From positions 1 through 7,450 of the forward strand of contig JAFUCW010000355.1 of assembly GCA_017459485.1 (NCBI GenBank): DNA of 7,450 nt, given 5' to 3'. Shown here piece by piece: positions 1-6,025 of this stretch; position 1 is the first letter of the stretch; each line of letters starts with the position of its first letter. A program made the translations under genes and the position numbers. Below the pieces are notes generated by a model. It was given only the letters and a program-made list of their open reading frames with translations, did not search any database and was not told the origin of the DNA. This DNA is from Eggerthellaceae bacterium (GTDB taxonomy: Bacteria > Actinomycetota > Coriobacteriia > Coriobacteriales > Eggerthellaceae).

Positions 1-2
1 AT

Positions 3-39
3 AAGGGACTTTGCTTGCCTGCAGAGGCAATCAGTCCTT
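3..39. repeat. Imperfect hairpin at the left edge
   Basis: TTGCCT (15-20) and AGGCAA (25-30) form a perfect 6-bp stem around GCAG. An outer stem pairs AAGGGACT (3-10) with AGTCCTT (33-39), leaving one bulged G. No T-run follows, so it is a poor intrinsic terminator. It could end an upstream transcript or be another copy of an AAGGGAC-containing palindromic repeat. Function unknown. Confidence 0.4.
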
Positions 40-174
40 GATTGTTCCCGCAATTGCACCAAATAACATTGTCTAACTTTGTAGAAACCCGACTTTGTGA
101 CACTCATGCTTGTCATTTTGGATTGCGCAAAGAAAATGAGGGCAATAGCTTGGCATGTGAACCACGTGGTGCGC

Positions 175-243
175 GAGCCAAAGGGACGTGAGCCAAAGGG
201 ACGTGAGCCAAAGGGACGTGAGTCGAAGCGCGAGCCAAAGGGA
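175..243. repeat. 15-bp tandem repeat array (GAGCCAAAGGGACGT)
   Basis: Three identical head-to-tail copies of GAGCCAAAGGGACGT lie at 175-189, 190-204 and 205-219. A degenerate 12-base unit (GAGTCGAAGCGC, 220-231) follows, then a fourth partial copy matching the first 12 bases (232-243). The fourth copy leads directly into the left arm of a long inverted repeat. The array is about 310 bases upstream of pntA. It could be a set of protein-binding sites, a slippage-prone repeat or part of a dispersed palindromic element; the sequence alone does not decide. Confidence 0.9.
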
Positions 244-357
244 GGCATTTGACTCACGTTCCGGGTCGTTTTGCTTGCTGGACGGCGAGTCCTGGGAGGG
301 AGGCGCGCTGGCTGTGCGGTATGAGTCAAATGCCTCCAATGTCCCTTTGGCTCACGT
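241..357. repeat. Long inverted repeat joined to the tandem array
   Basis: GGAGGCATTTGACTCA (241-256) is a perfect 16-base reverse complement of 322-337, with 65 bases between. Outside it, 342-357 (TCCCTTTGGCTCACGT) is the exact reverse complement of the tandem-array junctions at 186-201 and 201-216. The right side is therefore an inverted copy of an array unit plus the adjoining arm, with about 7 extra bases between the two blocks. This could fold into a long hairpin or cruciform, and resembles a miniature or REP-like palindromic element. No target-site duplication or transposase is evident at its ends. Confidence 0.85.
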
Positions 358-468
358 CTGCAGGCTCCGCAAGGTAGGACCTGGGTAATGCGGCCGGCGG
401 GCAAGGCGTGCATGCGACTGGCGAAAGTCAGCGTTGCCGATTGTGGCAATGCGCTGTCTTTGCTAAGT

Positions 469-474
469 TACAAT
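469..474 (+). promoter_or_regulatory. Candidate -10 element before pntA
   Basis: TACAAT matches the sigma-70 -10 consensus at 5 of 6 positions and ends 24 bases before the pntA ATG, implying a very short leader. No good -35 lies at the usual spacing: TTGTGG (441-446) would need a 22-base spacer. The same hexamer sits at almost the same distance before the amidohydrolase gene, which supports both calls modestly. Confidence 0.35.
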
Positions 475-498
475 GAACATAACGATCGAAGGAGCACC

Positions 499-2070
499 AT
501 GCGCATAGGAATTCCCAACGACACCGCTCGCCAGCCTTTGGTGGCAGCAACGCCCGACACGGCCTCCAAACTGTGCAAGCTGGGCTACGAAGTGTGCGTC
601 GAGGCGGATGCAGGCTCTGCTGCCAGCTACTTCGACGCGGCCTACGCGGAAGCGGGCGCCTCCATTGTGGACGCAGCGACCGCCTGGGGTGCCGACATCG
701 TGTTATTGCTGGACGCCCCGCCTGCCGACCAGCTTGGGGCGCTGCGTGAAGGAGCGGTGCTTGCCTGCCGTATGAACCCGGGTGCCAACCCAGAGTTGGT
801 GGACGCCTTGGCAGCGCACGGCGTTACCGGCCTTGCGCTGGACGCCATCCCACGGCTTTCGCGCGCTCAGTCCATGGATGTGCGCTCTTCCATGATGAAC
901 ATCTCCGGCTACCGCGCCGTCATAGAAGCCGCCTCGGCCTTCGGGTGTACCTTCGGCGGCCAGGTCACGGCGGCGGGCAAGACCAACCCGGCGCGCGTCT
1001 ACGTGATCGGCGTGGGCGTGGCGGGCCTTGCGGCCATTGGCCAGGCGGTTTCCATGGGAGCGGAAGTGTTCGCCACCGACGTGCGTGCCGACGTAGCCGA
1101 CCAGGTGGAAAGTCTGGGCGCCACATTCGTCGAAATACCGGTGAAGCAGGAGTCGTCGGACGGCTACGCGCGGCCCTTGACCGACGAGGAACAGGCGCAG
1201 GTGCTGCAAGTCTATGCCGACCAGGCGGCGGCCTCCGACATCGTCATCACCACGGCGGCGGTCCCTGGCAGGGCAGCCCCCCTGCTATTGACCAAGGAAG
1301 CCGTGGCGCACATGAAGCCGGGCTCGGTCGTGGTGGACATGGGCGCTTCGGAGCTGGGCGGCAACTGCGAGCTGACCATTCCCGGCAACCGTGCGCGCCT
1401 AAGCAACGGTGTGACCATCTTGGGCCCCACGGACCTGCCTGCCACCATGCCCGCGCAGGCAAGCCAGCTCTATGGGCAGAACATTGTCAACTTCTTGAAA
1501 CTTTGCACGCCGGGCAAAGACGGCATGCTCGTGCTCGACCAGGACGACGACATCGTGCGCGGCGTGACGGTTGCGCTTGACGGGCAGGTCACGTGGCCGC
1601 CTCCTGCCATTTCGGTGTCGGCTGCTCCGGTGAAGGCGAGCGACACGAGCGAGACCGCAGAAGCAAAGGAGTTTGCTGCGGCGGACGCGGATGCGGGCAG
1701 CGAAGGCGGTCCTTTGTCGTTGGTGCTCAAGCATTGGTGGAAGGTCGCCGCAGCCGCCGTGCTCGCCGCGCTCGTGCTTGCTGACCCCGCGTCCATGACC
1801 GTCCACTTCACGGTCTTCGCACTCGCGTGCGTGGTGGGCTTCTACGTGATCACGGCGGTCGAGCACAGGCTACACACGCCGCTCATGTCGGAGACCAACG
1901 CCATTTCGGGCATTATTATCGTGGGCGCCATCCTGCAGATGGCTTCGTCGGGCAGCATGGTGGTCACCGTGCTATCGTTTATCGCGGCGGCCATTGCTGC
2001 CATCAACATCTTTGGCGGCTTCTTCGTGACCGCTCGAATGCTCGCGATGTTCGAAGGGAGCTCTGATTAG
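499..2070 (+). CDS. pntA: Proton-translocating NAD(P) transhydrogenase, alpha subunit (fused type)
   Basis: This is the alpha subunit of the membrane transhydrogenase, which with PntB transfers hydride between NAD(H) and NADP(H) coupled to proton movement across the cytoplasmic membrane. The 523 residues are close to the usual length of a fused alpha subunit (about 510). Residues 1 to about 370 are the NAD(H)-binding domain [11 protein letters not shown] (118-127) is the RQD loop, with R119, Q124 and D127 matching the residues named for the family. [12 protein letters not shown] (169-180) is the Rossmann glycine motif with acidic D194 after it, and [15 protein letters not shown] lies at 282-296. 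An Ala/Glu-rich linker (about 370-404) leads to four membrane helices (about 414-429, 435-453, 469-484 and 487-514), including the conserved [19 protein letters not shown] segment. ATG 499 was chosen because the family begins MRIGIP and AAGGAG (489-494) lies four bases upstream; an ATG at 388 in the same frame is rejected. The stop is one base before pntB. Confidence 0.96.
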   Translation: MRIGIPNDTARQPLVAATPDTASKLCKLGYEVCVEADAGSAASYFDAAYAEAGASIVDAATAWGADIVLLLDAPPADQLGALREGAVLACRMNPGANPELVDALAAHGVTGLALDAIPRLSRAQSMDVRSSMMNISGYRAVIEAASAFGCTFGGQVTAAGKTNPARVYVIGVGVAGLAAIGQAVSMGAEVFATDVRADVADQVESLGATFVEIPVKQESSDGYARPLTDEEQAQVLQVYADQAAASDIVITTAAVPGRAAPLLLTKEAVAHMKPGSVVVDMGASELGGNCELTIPGNRARLSNGVTILGPTDLPATMPAQASQLYGQNIVNFLKLCTPGKDGMLVLDQDDDIVRGVTVALDGQVTWPPPAISVSAAPVKASDTSETAEAKEFAAADADAGSEGGPLSLVLKHWWKVAAAAVLAALVLADPASMTVHFTVFALACVVGFYVITAVEHRLHTPLMSETNAISGIIIVGAILQMASSGSMVVTVLSFIAAAIAAINIFGGFFVTARMLAMFEGSSD

Positions 2071-2071
2071 C

Positions 2072-3496
2072 ATGGGCTTCTTCGCATCGTTTCAAAACCT
2101 GGCCTACATCGCCGCGGCGCTGCTGTTTATCCTGGCCCTGGCGGGGCTTGCCAAGCAGAAGACCGCATTGCGCGGCAACGTCTTGGGCGCATGCGGCATG
2201 GGCCTTGCGCTTGCCGCGACCATCGCTTCTGCAGCGGAGGGCAGTGCCAACATGGTGGTGTTCGCTGCGATGGTGGTCTTGACGCTCGTGCTGGGCGCTG
2301 CTGCGGGCATTTGGCGCGCACGAAGCGTAGCAATGACGCAGATGCCCGAACTGGTGGCCATGCTCCATTCGTTCGTGGGCGCCGCGGCGGTGCTTGTGGG
2401 CTGGAATTCGTATCTCTTGCAACCGGGAGGGGCGCTTCCCGACGTTGCGGAAAACGCGTTTCACTTGGGAGAAGTGGGCCTGGCGGTGCTCATTGGCGCG
2501 GTCACGTTGACTGGTTCTGTGGTGGCGTTCCTCAAGCTGTCGGGCAAGATTTCCGGCAAACCGCTCACGTTGCCTGGGCGCAATTGGATCAACCTGGCGG
2601 CGATTGGCGCCTGCGTCGTGCTCATCGCCTTGCTCATTCGCACCCAGAGCTTTGTAGAGGGTGTGCTCCTGTTGCTGGCGATTACTGTTATCTCGCTTGC
2701 GCTGGGCTTCCATCTGGTGGCGGCCATCGGCGGCGGCGACATGCCCGTGGTCGTGTCCATGCTCAACTCCTATTCGGGGTGGGCGGCGGCAATGGCTGGG
2801 TTCACGCTGGGCAACGACCTGCTCATCATCACCGGAGCGCTCGTGGGCAGCTCCGGCGCGTACTTGTCCTACATCATGTGCCAAGGCATGAACCGTTCGT
2901 TCGCAAGCGTTATCCTTGGCGGCTTCGGCGACGGCGCCGCAGCGCAGGTGGGCGAGGCGCGCGACTATGGCACGCACACGGAAACGAGCGCGACGGAAGT
3001 GGCAGAGCTGTTGCGTGGGTCGCAGCGTGTGGTGATCGCGCCGGGTTACGGCATGGCGACGGCGCAGGCTCAGTTCCCCGTGGCGGACCTGGCGCGCAAG
3101 CTGGCCGAAGGCGGCGTGGACGTGAAGTTTGCCATCCATCCGGTGGCGGGGCGCATGCCGGGGCACATGAACGTGCTGCTGGCGGAAGCGAAGGTCCCTT
3201 ACCGTATGGTGTTCGAGATGGACGAGGTCAACGACGATTTTTCAGACATCGATACCGTGTTGGTCATTGGTGCGAACGACACGGTCAATCCCGCTGCGGA
3301 AACCGAGCCGGACAGCCCCATCGCGGGCATGCCGGTGCTGCGCGTGTGGGAAGCGGGCCAGGTGGTGGTGTTCAAGCGCTCCATGGGTTCGACGGGCTAT
3401 GCGGGCGTGGACAACCCGCTGTTCTACCACGACAACACGAAAATGCTTCTGGGCGACGCGAAGGAGTCGGTCGAGGCCGTTTTGGCAGCGCTGTAG
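2072..3496 (+). CDS. pntB: Proton-translocating NAD(P) transhydrogenase, beta subunit
   Basis: This is the partner of PntA and carries most of the membrane domain plus the NADP(H)-binding domain III. The 474 residues compare with about 462 in E. coli. Residues 1 to about 285 are hydrophobic with some eight or nine membrane helices. H99 ([13 protein letters not shown]) and N232 ([10 protein letters not shown]) match the conserved polar residues of the proton path known from E. coli (His91, Asn222). Domain III shows [10 protein letters not shown] (325-334), [19 protein letters not shown] (356-374), [10 protein letters not shown] (400-409) and the NADP 2'-phosphate loop KRS (435-437). After KRS the text reads MGSTGYAGV, one residue longer than the E. 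coli MNTGYAGV I recall. The start overlaps the operon junction: one base follows the pntA stop, and AAGGGAG (2054-2060) lies 11 bases upstream inside pntA, so translation is probably coupled. Confidence 0.97.
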   Translation: MGFFASFQNLAYIAAALLFILALAGLAKQKTALRGNVLGACGMGLALAATIASAAEGSANMVVFAAMVVLTLVLGAAAGIWRARSVAMTQMPELVAMLHSFVGAAAVLVGWNSYLLQPGGALPDVAENAFHLGEVGLAVLIGAVTLTGSVVAFLKLSGKISGKPLTLPGRNWINLAAIGACVVLIALLIRTQSFVEGVLLLLAITVISLALGFHLVAAIGGGDMPVVVSMLNSYSGWAAAMAGFTLGNDLLIITGALVGSSGAYLSYIMCQGMNRSFASVILGGFGDGAAAQVGEARDYGTHTETSATEVAELLRGSQRVVIAPGYGMATAQAQFPVADLARKLAEGGVDVKFAIHPVAGRMPGHMNVLLAEAKVPYRMVFEMDEVNDDFSDIDTVLVIGANDTVNPAAETEPDSPIAGMPVLRVWEAGQVVVFKRSMGSTGYAGVDNPLFYHDNTKMLLGDAKESVEAVLAAL

Positions 3497-3537
3497 GGGC
3501 GTTTTGCCTGCCTTTGGGCTGCCGGCCCGCTCTAGGC

Positions 3538-3543
3538 TACAAT
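3538..3543 (+). promoter_or_regulatory. Candidate -10 element before the amidohydrolase gene
   Basis: TACAAT lies in the 72-base gap after pntB and ends 25 bases before the chosen ATG, mirroring the pntA layout. A weak -35 candidate, TTTGGG (3513-3518), is 19 bases upstream. The gap also has a short GGGC/GCCC hairpin (3516-3528) without a T-run, so no clear terminator separates pntAB from this gene and read-through is possible. Confidence 0.35.
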
Positions 3544-3568
3544 GGCATCAAACGTTCGAGGAGGATGC

Positions 3569-4822
3569 ATGTCCGATTCCGTAGTTCAGCTTGTCCGCGA
3601 CATGGGAAGGCGTTTCGAGACAGACATTGTTGCCTGGCGCCGCTACCTGCACAGCCACCCGGAGCTTTCCGCGAAGGAGTTCGCCACGTCCGACTACCTT
3701 TGCGCACAGCTTGACGATATGGGCGTGGAGCACGTCCGCGTGCAAGGCAAGCGCCCTGAACCCGCCGAAGACGGGCGCGAAGATTACATCGGAACGGGAA
3801 TAGTAGCCACCGTCCGTGGGGCAGCGGACGGCGCCTACGACGCAGAAGGCAAGCCTTCGCGGTGCGTGGCGCTGCGCACCGACATCGATGCGCTCCCCAT
3901 AACGGAGCTCAACGAAGTGGACTACGTTTCGCGCAACGAAGGCGTCATGCATGCGTGCGGCCACGACTGCCACATGGCCATGATGCTGGGCACCGTGCGC
4001 ATGCTCGTCGAAATGCGCGACTGGCTGCGTGGGGAAGTGCGCATTCTTTTCCAACCTGCCGAAGAGATCTCCATTGGCGCGAAGGACATGATCGCTGCAG
4101 GCGCGTTGGACGGGGTGGACGCCATCTACGGAGCGCACATCTGGAGCGAAGTGGATTCCGGCGTGTTCAGCTGCGAGGCGGGCCCGCGCATGGCCAACAC
4201 CGACTGGTTCCGCATCGACATAGACGGCGTGAGCGCGCATGGGTCCATGCCCCACAAGGGCGTGGATGCGGTAGTCATTGCGGCAGAGATCGTGGATGCC
4301 ATACAGGTGCTGGTTAGCCGCCGCGTGTCTCCTTTCGAGCCGGTGGCAGTGACCATCGGAGAGATTCATGGCGGCACCGCGCGCAACATCATGGCGGGCT
4401 CTGCCTGGCTGGCGGGCACCATGCGCACCTGGCATGCGGACGTGCGTGAGCGCATGCGCTTTCTTTTGGAGGCCATGTCGGAGCGGACCGCGGAGGTGTT
4501 CGGTGCGAATATCAGTTTCGACTTCACCGAAGGCAACTCTGGTGTGATCAACGACCAAGAGTGCTCCGATGTGGCAAAGCATGCCGTGGAGCAAGTGCTG
4601 GGAGCGCGTGCGCTTGCCACGTACGAAGGAACCATGGCGGGGGAGGACTTCGCCGAGTACCAGAAAATCGTGCCGGGCGTGTTCGTGTTTGTGGGTACGA
4701 ACAACCCCGAAGTGGGCGCCGTTCATCCGCAGCATAGCTGCTACTATACGGTGGACGAAACAGCCCTAGCGCGCGGGTCCATGGTCGCGGCGCAGTGGGC
4801 GCATGACATGCTTGCTCGCTAG
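3569..4822 (+). CDS. M20D-family metal-dependent amidohydrolase/peptidase
   Basis: This is a cytoplasmic zinc-type hydrolase of peptidase family M20, subfamily D (N-acyl-amino-acid or hippurate hydrolase and aminoacylase-like carboxypeptidases). These cleave the amide bond of N-acyl amino acids or similar compounds; the true substrate cannot be read from the sequence. The 417 residues are slightly longer than typical (about 390). HSHPELSAKE lies at 28-37 and RTDIDALP at 103-110. HACGHDCH (128-135) carries metal ligands C130 and H132. QPAEE (162-166) holds the catalytic/ligand glutamates, H190 is a probable ligand, SAHGSMPHKGVDA (222-234) lies in the dimerisation domain, and AGEDFAEY (357-364) precedes C-terminal H389. 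Residues about 60-100 form an acidic insertion between the first two motifs. No signal peptide is seen. ATG 3569 has AGGAGG (3559-3564) four bases upstream; an ATG nine codons earlier overlaps the putative -10 and is rejected. The downstream gene is 99 bases away. Confidence 0.92.
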   Translation: MSDSVVQLVRDMGRRFETDIVAWRRYLHSHPELSAKEFATSDYLCAQLDDMGVEHVRVQGKRPEPAEDGREDYIGTGIVATVRGAADGAYDAEGKPSRCVALRTDIDALPITELNEVDYVSRNEGVMHACGHDCHMAMMLGTVRMLVEMRDWLRGEVRILFQPAEEISIGAKDMIAAGALDGVDAIYGAHIWSEVDSGVFSCEAGPRMANTDWFRIDIDGVSAHGSMPHKGVDAVVIAAEIVDAIQVLVSRRVSPFEPVAVTIGEIHGGTARNIMAGSAWLAGTMRTWHADVRERMRFLLEAMSERTAEVFGANISFDFTEGNSGVINDQECSDVAKHAVEQVLGARALATYEGTMAGEDFAEYQKIVPGVFVFVGTNNPEVGAVHPQHSCYYTVDETALARGSMVAAQWAHDMLAR

Positions 4823-4879
4823 CCTGCGCGAGAAATGGCTGTATTCGCACGCGTTTGCCATACGGGCATGTGCGCTGCG

Positions 4880-4907
4880 GCAGAGGGCCGATGGCGCTCT
4901 GCGTTTT
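4880..4907 (+). terminator. Terminator-like hairpin between the amidohydrolase and TIM-barrel genes
   Basis: GCAGAG (4880-4885) pairs with CTCTGC (4897-4902). Inside, after a G/G mismatch, GCC pairs with GGC around a GAT loop. GTTTT follows. The T-run is short, and the ribosome-binding site of the next gene starts at 4911, so this may be a leaky terminator or an attenuating hairpin rather than a full stop. I found no good promoter between it and the next gene, so read-through probably occurs. Confidence 0.45.
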
Positions 4908-4921
4908 GGGAAGGAGGCGTC

Positions 4922-5686
4922 ATGGCGCCGAAGAAGCTCAAGCACGTTGCCATTGGAGAGGGCCTGCGGCTGATCCCAAAGGCTGCCGAAGTCGAGACGG
5001 CAGAACATGCCGAAGGCATTACCGAAGCGGGCGGCATCCCGCCTATAGAGTCGCGCTTGCGCCACAACATCTTGCGCCTGCCCGAAGAGATAAAAAAGGC
5101 AAGCGGCATTGTCATCTACGGTCGCAAGATCCGCAGCCTGCTCTACACCACCGACATCGCGCTCATACGCAACAACGACGCAGACGCCATCTTTTGCGTC
5201 TACCCGTTCACGGCGTCGCGTGCCATTAGCGCGGCAGTCATCCATGCAGCGTCGACGCCGGTGTTCTGCGGCGTGGGCGGTGGCACCACCCAGGGCGTGC
5301 GGTCGGTCTATTTGGCAACCGACGCGGAAAACCAGGGTGCCATGGGCGTGGTGCTCAACGCTCCCATGCCCAACCGCGATGTACGCTCCATCGCTCGTGT
5401 TATTGACATTCCCATTGTGGTCACAGTGGTAAGCGAAAAGACCGACGTTGGCAAGCGTGTGAGCAACGGGGCGGCCATTATCAACGTGGCAGCAGGGGCC
5501 CAGACGCCGGAGTTGGTGAAGAAGATTCGCGCGAGCTTCCCTCGGCTGCCTATCATGGCGTCGGGAGGCAAGACGGCCGACTCGATAAAAGCGACCATCA
5601 AGGCAGGAGCCAACGCCATTGTCTACACACCTCCCACAAGCCACGAACTGTTTGCCAAAATCATGGATACGTACCGGGAGCGTTAA
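4922..5686 (+). CDS. Conserved-type TIM-barrel protein of unknown function
   Basis: I do not recognise a characterised function. The 254 residues show an alternating strand/helix pattern typical of a (beta/alpha)8 barrel: GIVIYGRK (62-69), AIFCVYP (89-95), VFCGVGGGTTQG (114-125), GAMGVVLNAP (139-148), IPIVVTVVSE (163-172), AAIINVAAGA (184-193), PIMASGGKT (210-218) and ANAIVYTPPT (230-239). The late ASGGKT followed by an AGANAI strand resembles the phosphate-binding end of ribulose-phosphate-type or IMPDH-like barrels, suggesting a phosphorylated ligand; this is inference. Related proteins may carry only a vague 'hydrolase' label, a weak recollection. No signal peptide or membrane helix is seen. 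ATG 4922 was chosen for AAGGAGG (4911-4917) four bases upstream; an upstream ATG at 4835 adds 29 residues that run through the hairpin and do not look conserved. The stop codon lies inside the first unit of a 17-bp tandem repeat. Confidence 0.85.
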   Translation: MAPKKLKHVAIGEGLRLIPKAAEVETAEHAEGITEAGGIPPIESRLRHNILRLPEEIKKASGIVIYGRKIRSLLYTTDIALIRNNDADAIFCVYPFTASRAISAAVIHAASTPVFCGVGGGTTQGVRSVYLATDAENQGAMGVVLNAPMPNRDVRSIARVIDIPIVVTVVSEKTDVGKRVSNGAAIINVAAGAQTPELVKKIRASFPRLPIMASGGKTADSIKATIKAGANAIVYTPPTSHELFAKIMDTYRER

Positions 5687-5742
5687 CGAGTCAGGGGTGC
5701 TAACGGGTCGGGAACAGTAACGAGCCGGGAGCGTTAACGAGC
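5675..5742. repeat. Four degenerate 17-bp tandem repeats across a stop codon
   Basis: Units are CGGGAGCGTTAACGAGT (5675-5691), CAGGGGTGCTAACGGGT (5692-5708), CGGGAACAGTAACGAGC (5709-5725) and CGGGAGCGTTAACGAGC (5726-5742). The first and last differ at one base; the middle two are diverged. The first unit contains the last codons and TAA of the TIM-barrel gene. All units share TAACG, and two contain the palindrome CGTTAACG. A period of 17 is not a multiple of three. Confidence 0.88.
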
Positions 5743-5780
5743 TGCTCCGTTTCATTGGCAATGCCGTCGTCAACAACGCA

Positions 5781-5805
5781 AGGCTTCGGGTTGACCGGAG
5801 CCTTT
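5781..5805 (+). terminator. Candidate intrinsic terminator after the TIM-barrel gene
   Basis: AGGCTTCGG (5781-5789) pairs with CCGGAGCCT (5795-5803) over nine positions, including one G-U wobble, around loop GTTGA. Only TTTGT follows, so the T-tract is weak. The position, about 95 bases after the stop codon, fits the end of the amidohydrolase/TIM-barrel transcript. Confidence 0.45.
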
Positions 5806-5810
5806 GTCAT

Positions 5811-5881
5811 GTCCAGGTTGTGCTTTTTGGTGCGTAGATAGATCAAGAAAGCGAGTTGCTGTCCAGATCTATGCTTTTTGG
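5811..5881. repeat. Spaced direct repeat GTCCAG-n-TGCTTTTTGG
   Basis: GTCCAG, a 4-base gap and TGCTTTTTGG occupy 5811-5830. GTCCAG, a 5-base gap and TGCTTTTTGG occupy 5861-5881. Sixteen bases are identical in each copy, and the copies are about 50 bases apart. It may be a paired protein-binding site or the trace of a small duplication. Confidence 0.75.
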
Positions 5882-5922
5882 GACACATTTCTATCTATAT
5901 TAGGTTACTACCTTATTTACCT

Positions 5923-6001
5923 GCGATAAGTGGAGAGGGACAAAGTAAAGTACATGTGTAATTAATCGTAAAAATTACACTGTCCCTTTCCACTTATACG
6001 C
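5923..6001. repeat. Nested palindrome upstream of the RAYT-like gene (candidate REP-type element)
   Basis: The outer arms ATAAGTGGAGAGGGACA (5926-5942) and TGTCCCTTTCCACTTAT (5981-5997) are complementary at 16 of 17 positions; the odd position would be a G-U pair in RNA. Flanking GCG (5923-5925) and CGC (5999-6001) extend the stem past a single-base bulge. An inner perfect 8-bp stem, GTGTAATT (5956-5963) and AATTACAC (5973-5980), encloses a 9-base loop; 13 unpaired bases lie on the left between stems. RAYT genes are known to be associated with such extragenic palindromes, so this could be the cognate element. Its right end touches the putative -10 of the gene. Confidence 0.85.
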
Positions 6002-6007
6002 TATACT
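6002..6007 (+). promoter_or_regulatory. Candidate -10 element of the RAYT-like gene
   Basis: TATACT matches the -10 consensus at 5 of 6 positions. It lies 18 bases before the ATG and immediately after the palindrome. No strong -35 is present; any -35 region would fall within the right arm of the palindrome (for example CTGTCC at 5980-5985, 16-base spacer), so a protein bound there would block it. Confidence 0.35.
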
Positions 6008-6025
6008 GCTCAAAATGGGAAAAGG

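Larger units (their letters stand above)
1..498. other. Non-coding, repeat-rich region upstream of pntA
   Basis: I see no convincing gene here. Frames are open on both strands across 73-388, but they run through a 15-bp tandem repeat (a multiple of three, so it adds no stops) and give repetitive SQRDV- or SLWLT-type peptides without a ribosome-binding site or family resemblance. The region holds short perfect palindromes GCAATTGC (50-57) and ACCACGTGGT (161-170), a hairpin at the left edge (3-39), the tandem array (175-243), a long inverted repeat (241-357) and a weak promoter before pntA. The reading frame of pntA is open back to an ATG at 388, but the 37 extra codons do not look like transhydrogenase. 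No tail of an upstream gene could be recognised at the left edge. Confidence 0.7.
5687..6025. other. Intergenic repeat-rich gap before the RAYT-like gene
   Basis: This 339-base gap is more AT-rich than the genes on its left. In order it holds most of the 17-bp tandem repeats, a candidate terminator (5781-5805), a spaced direct repeat (5811-5881), a short inverted pair TAGATAGA/TCTATCTA (5835-5842, 5890-5897) and a large nested palindrome (5923-6001). A 62-codon frame on the - strand (5888-5700) lacks a ribosome-binding site and family resemblance and is not called. Confidence 0.7.

Noticed and set aside
175..243. CRISPR array
   Set aside because: The units are directly adjacent 15-mers without spacers, and no cas gene is present.
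73..388. Open frames on both strands (188-388 on +, 339-73 on -) with repetitive peptides
   Set aside because: They exist because the 15-bp tandem repeat keeps frames open. There is no ribosome-binding site, no family resemblance, and low-complexity sequence.
388..498. N-terminal extension of PntA from ATG 388
   Set aside because: The 37 extra residues do not resemble transhydrogenase. A strong ribosome-binding site precedes ATG 499, where the family-typical MRIGIP begins.
2003..3166. Long - strand open frame opposite pntB, and similar long frames opposite the other genes
   Set aside because: Shadow frames caused by high GC and codon bias. The + strand frames carry clear conserved motifs.
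3516..3528. Terminator after pntB
   Set aside because: The GGGC/GCCC stem has only four pairs and no T-run follows.
5700..5888. 62-codon - strand frame in the intergenic gap
   Set aside because: No ribosome-binding site before its ATG, no recognisable similarity, and it runs through the tandem repeats and the candidate terminator.
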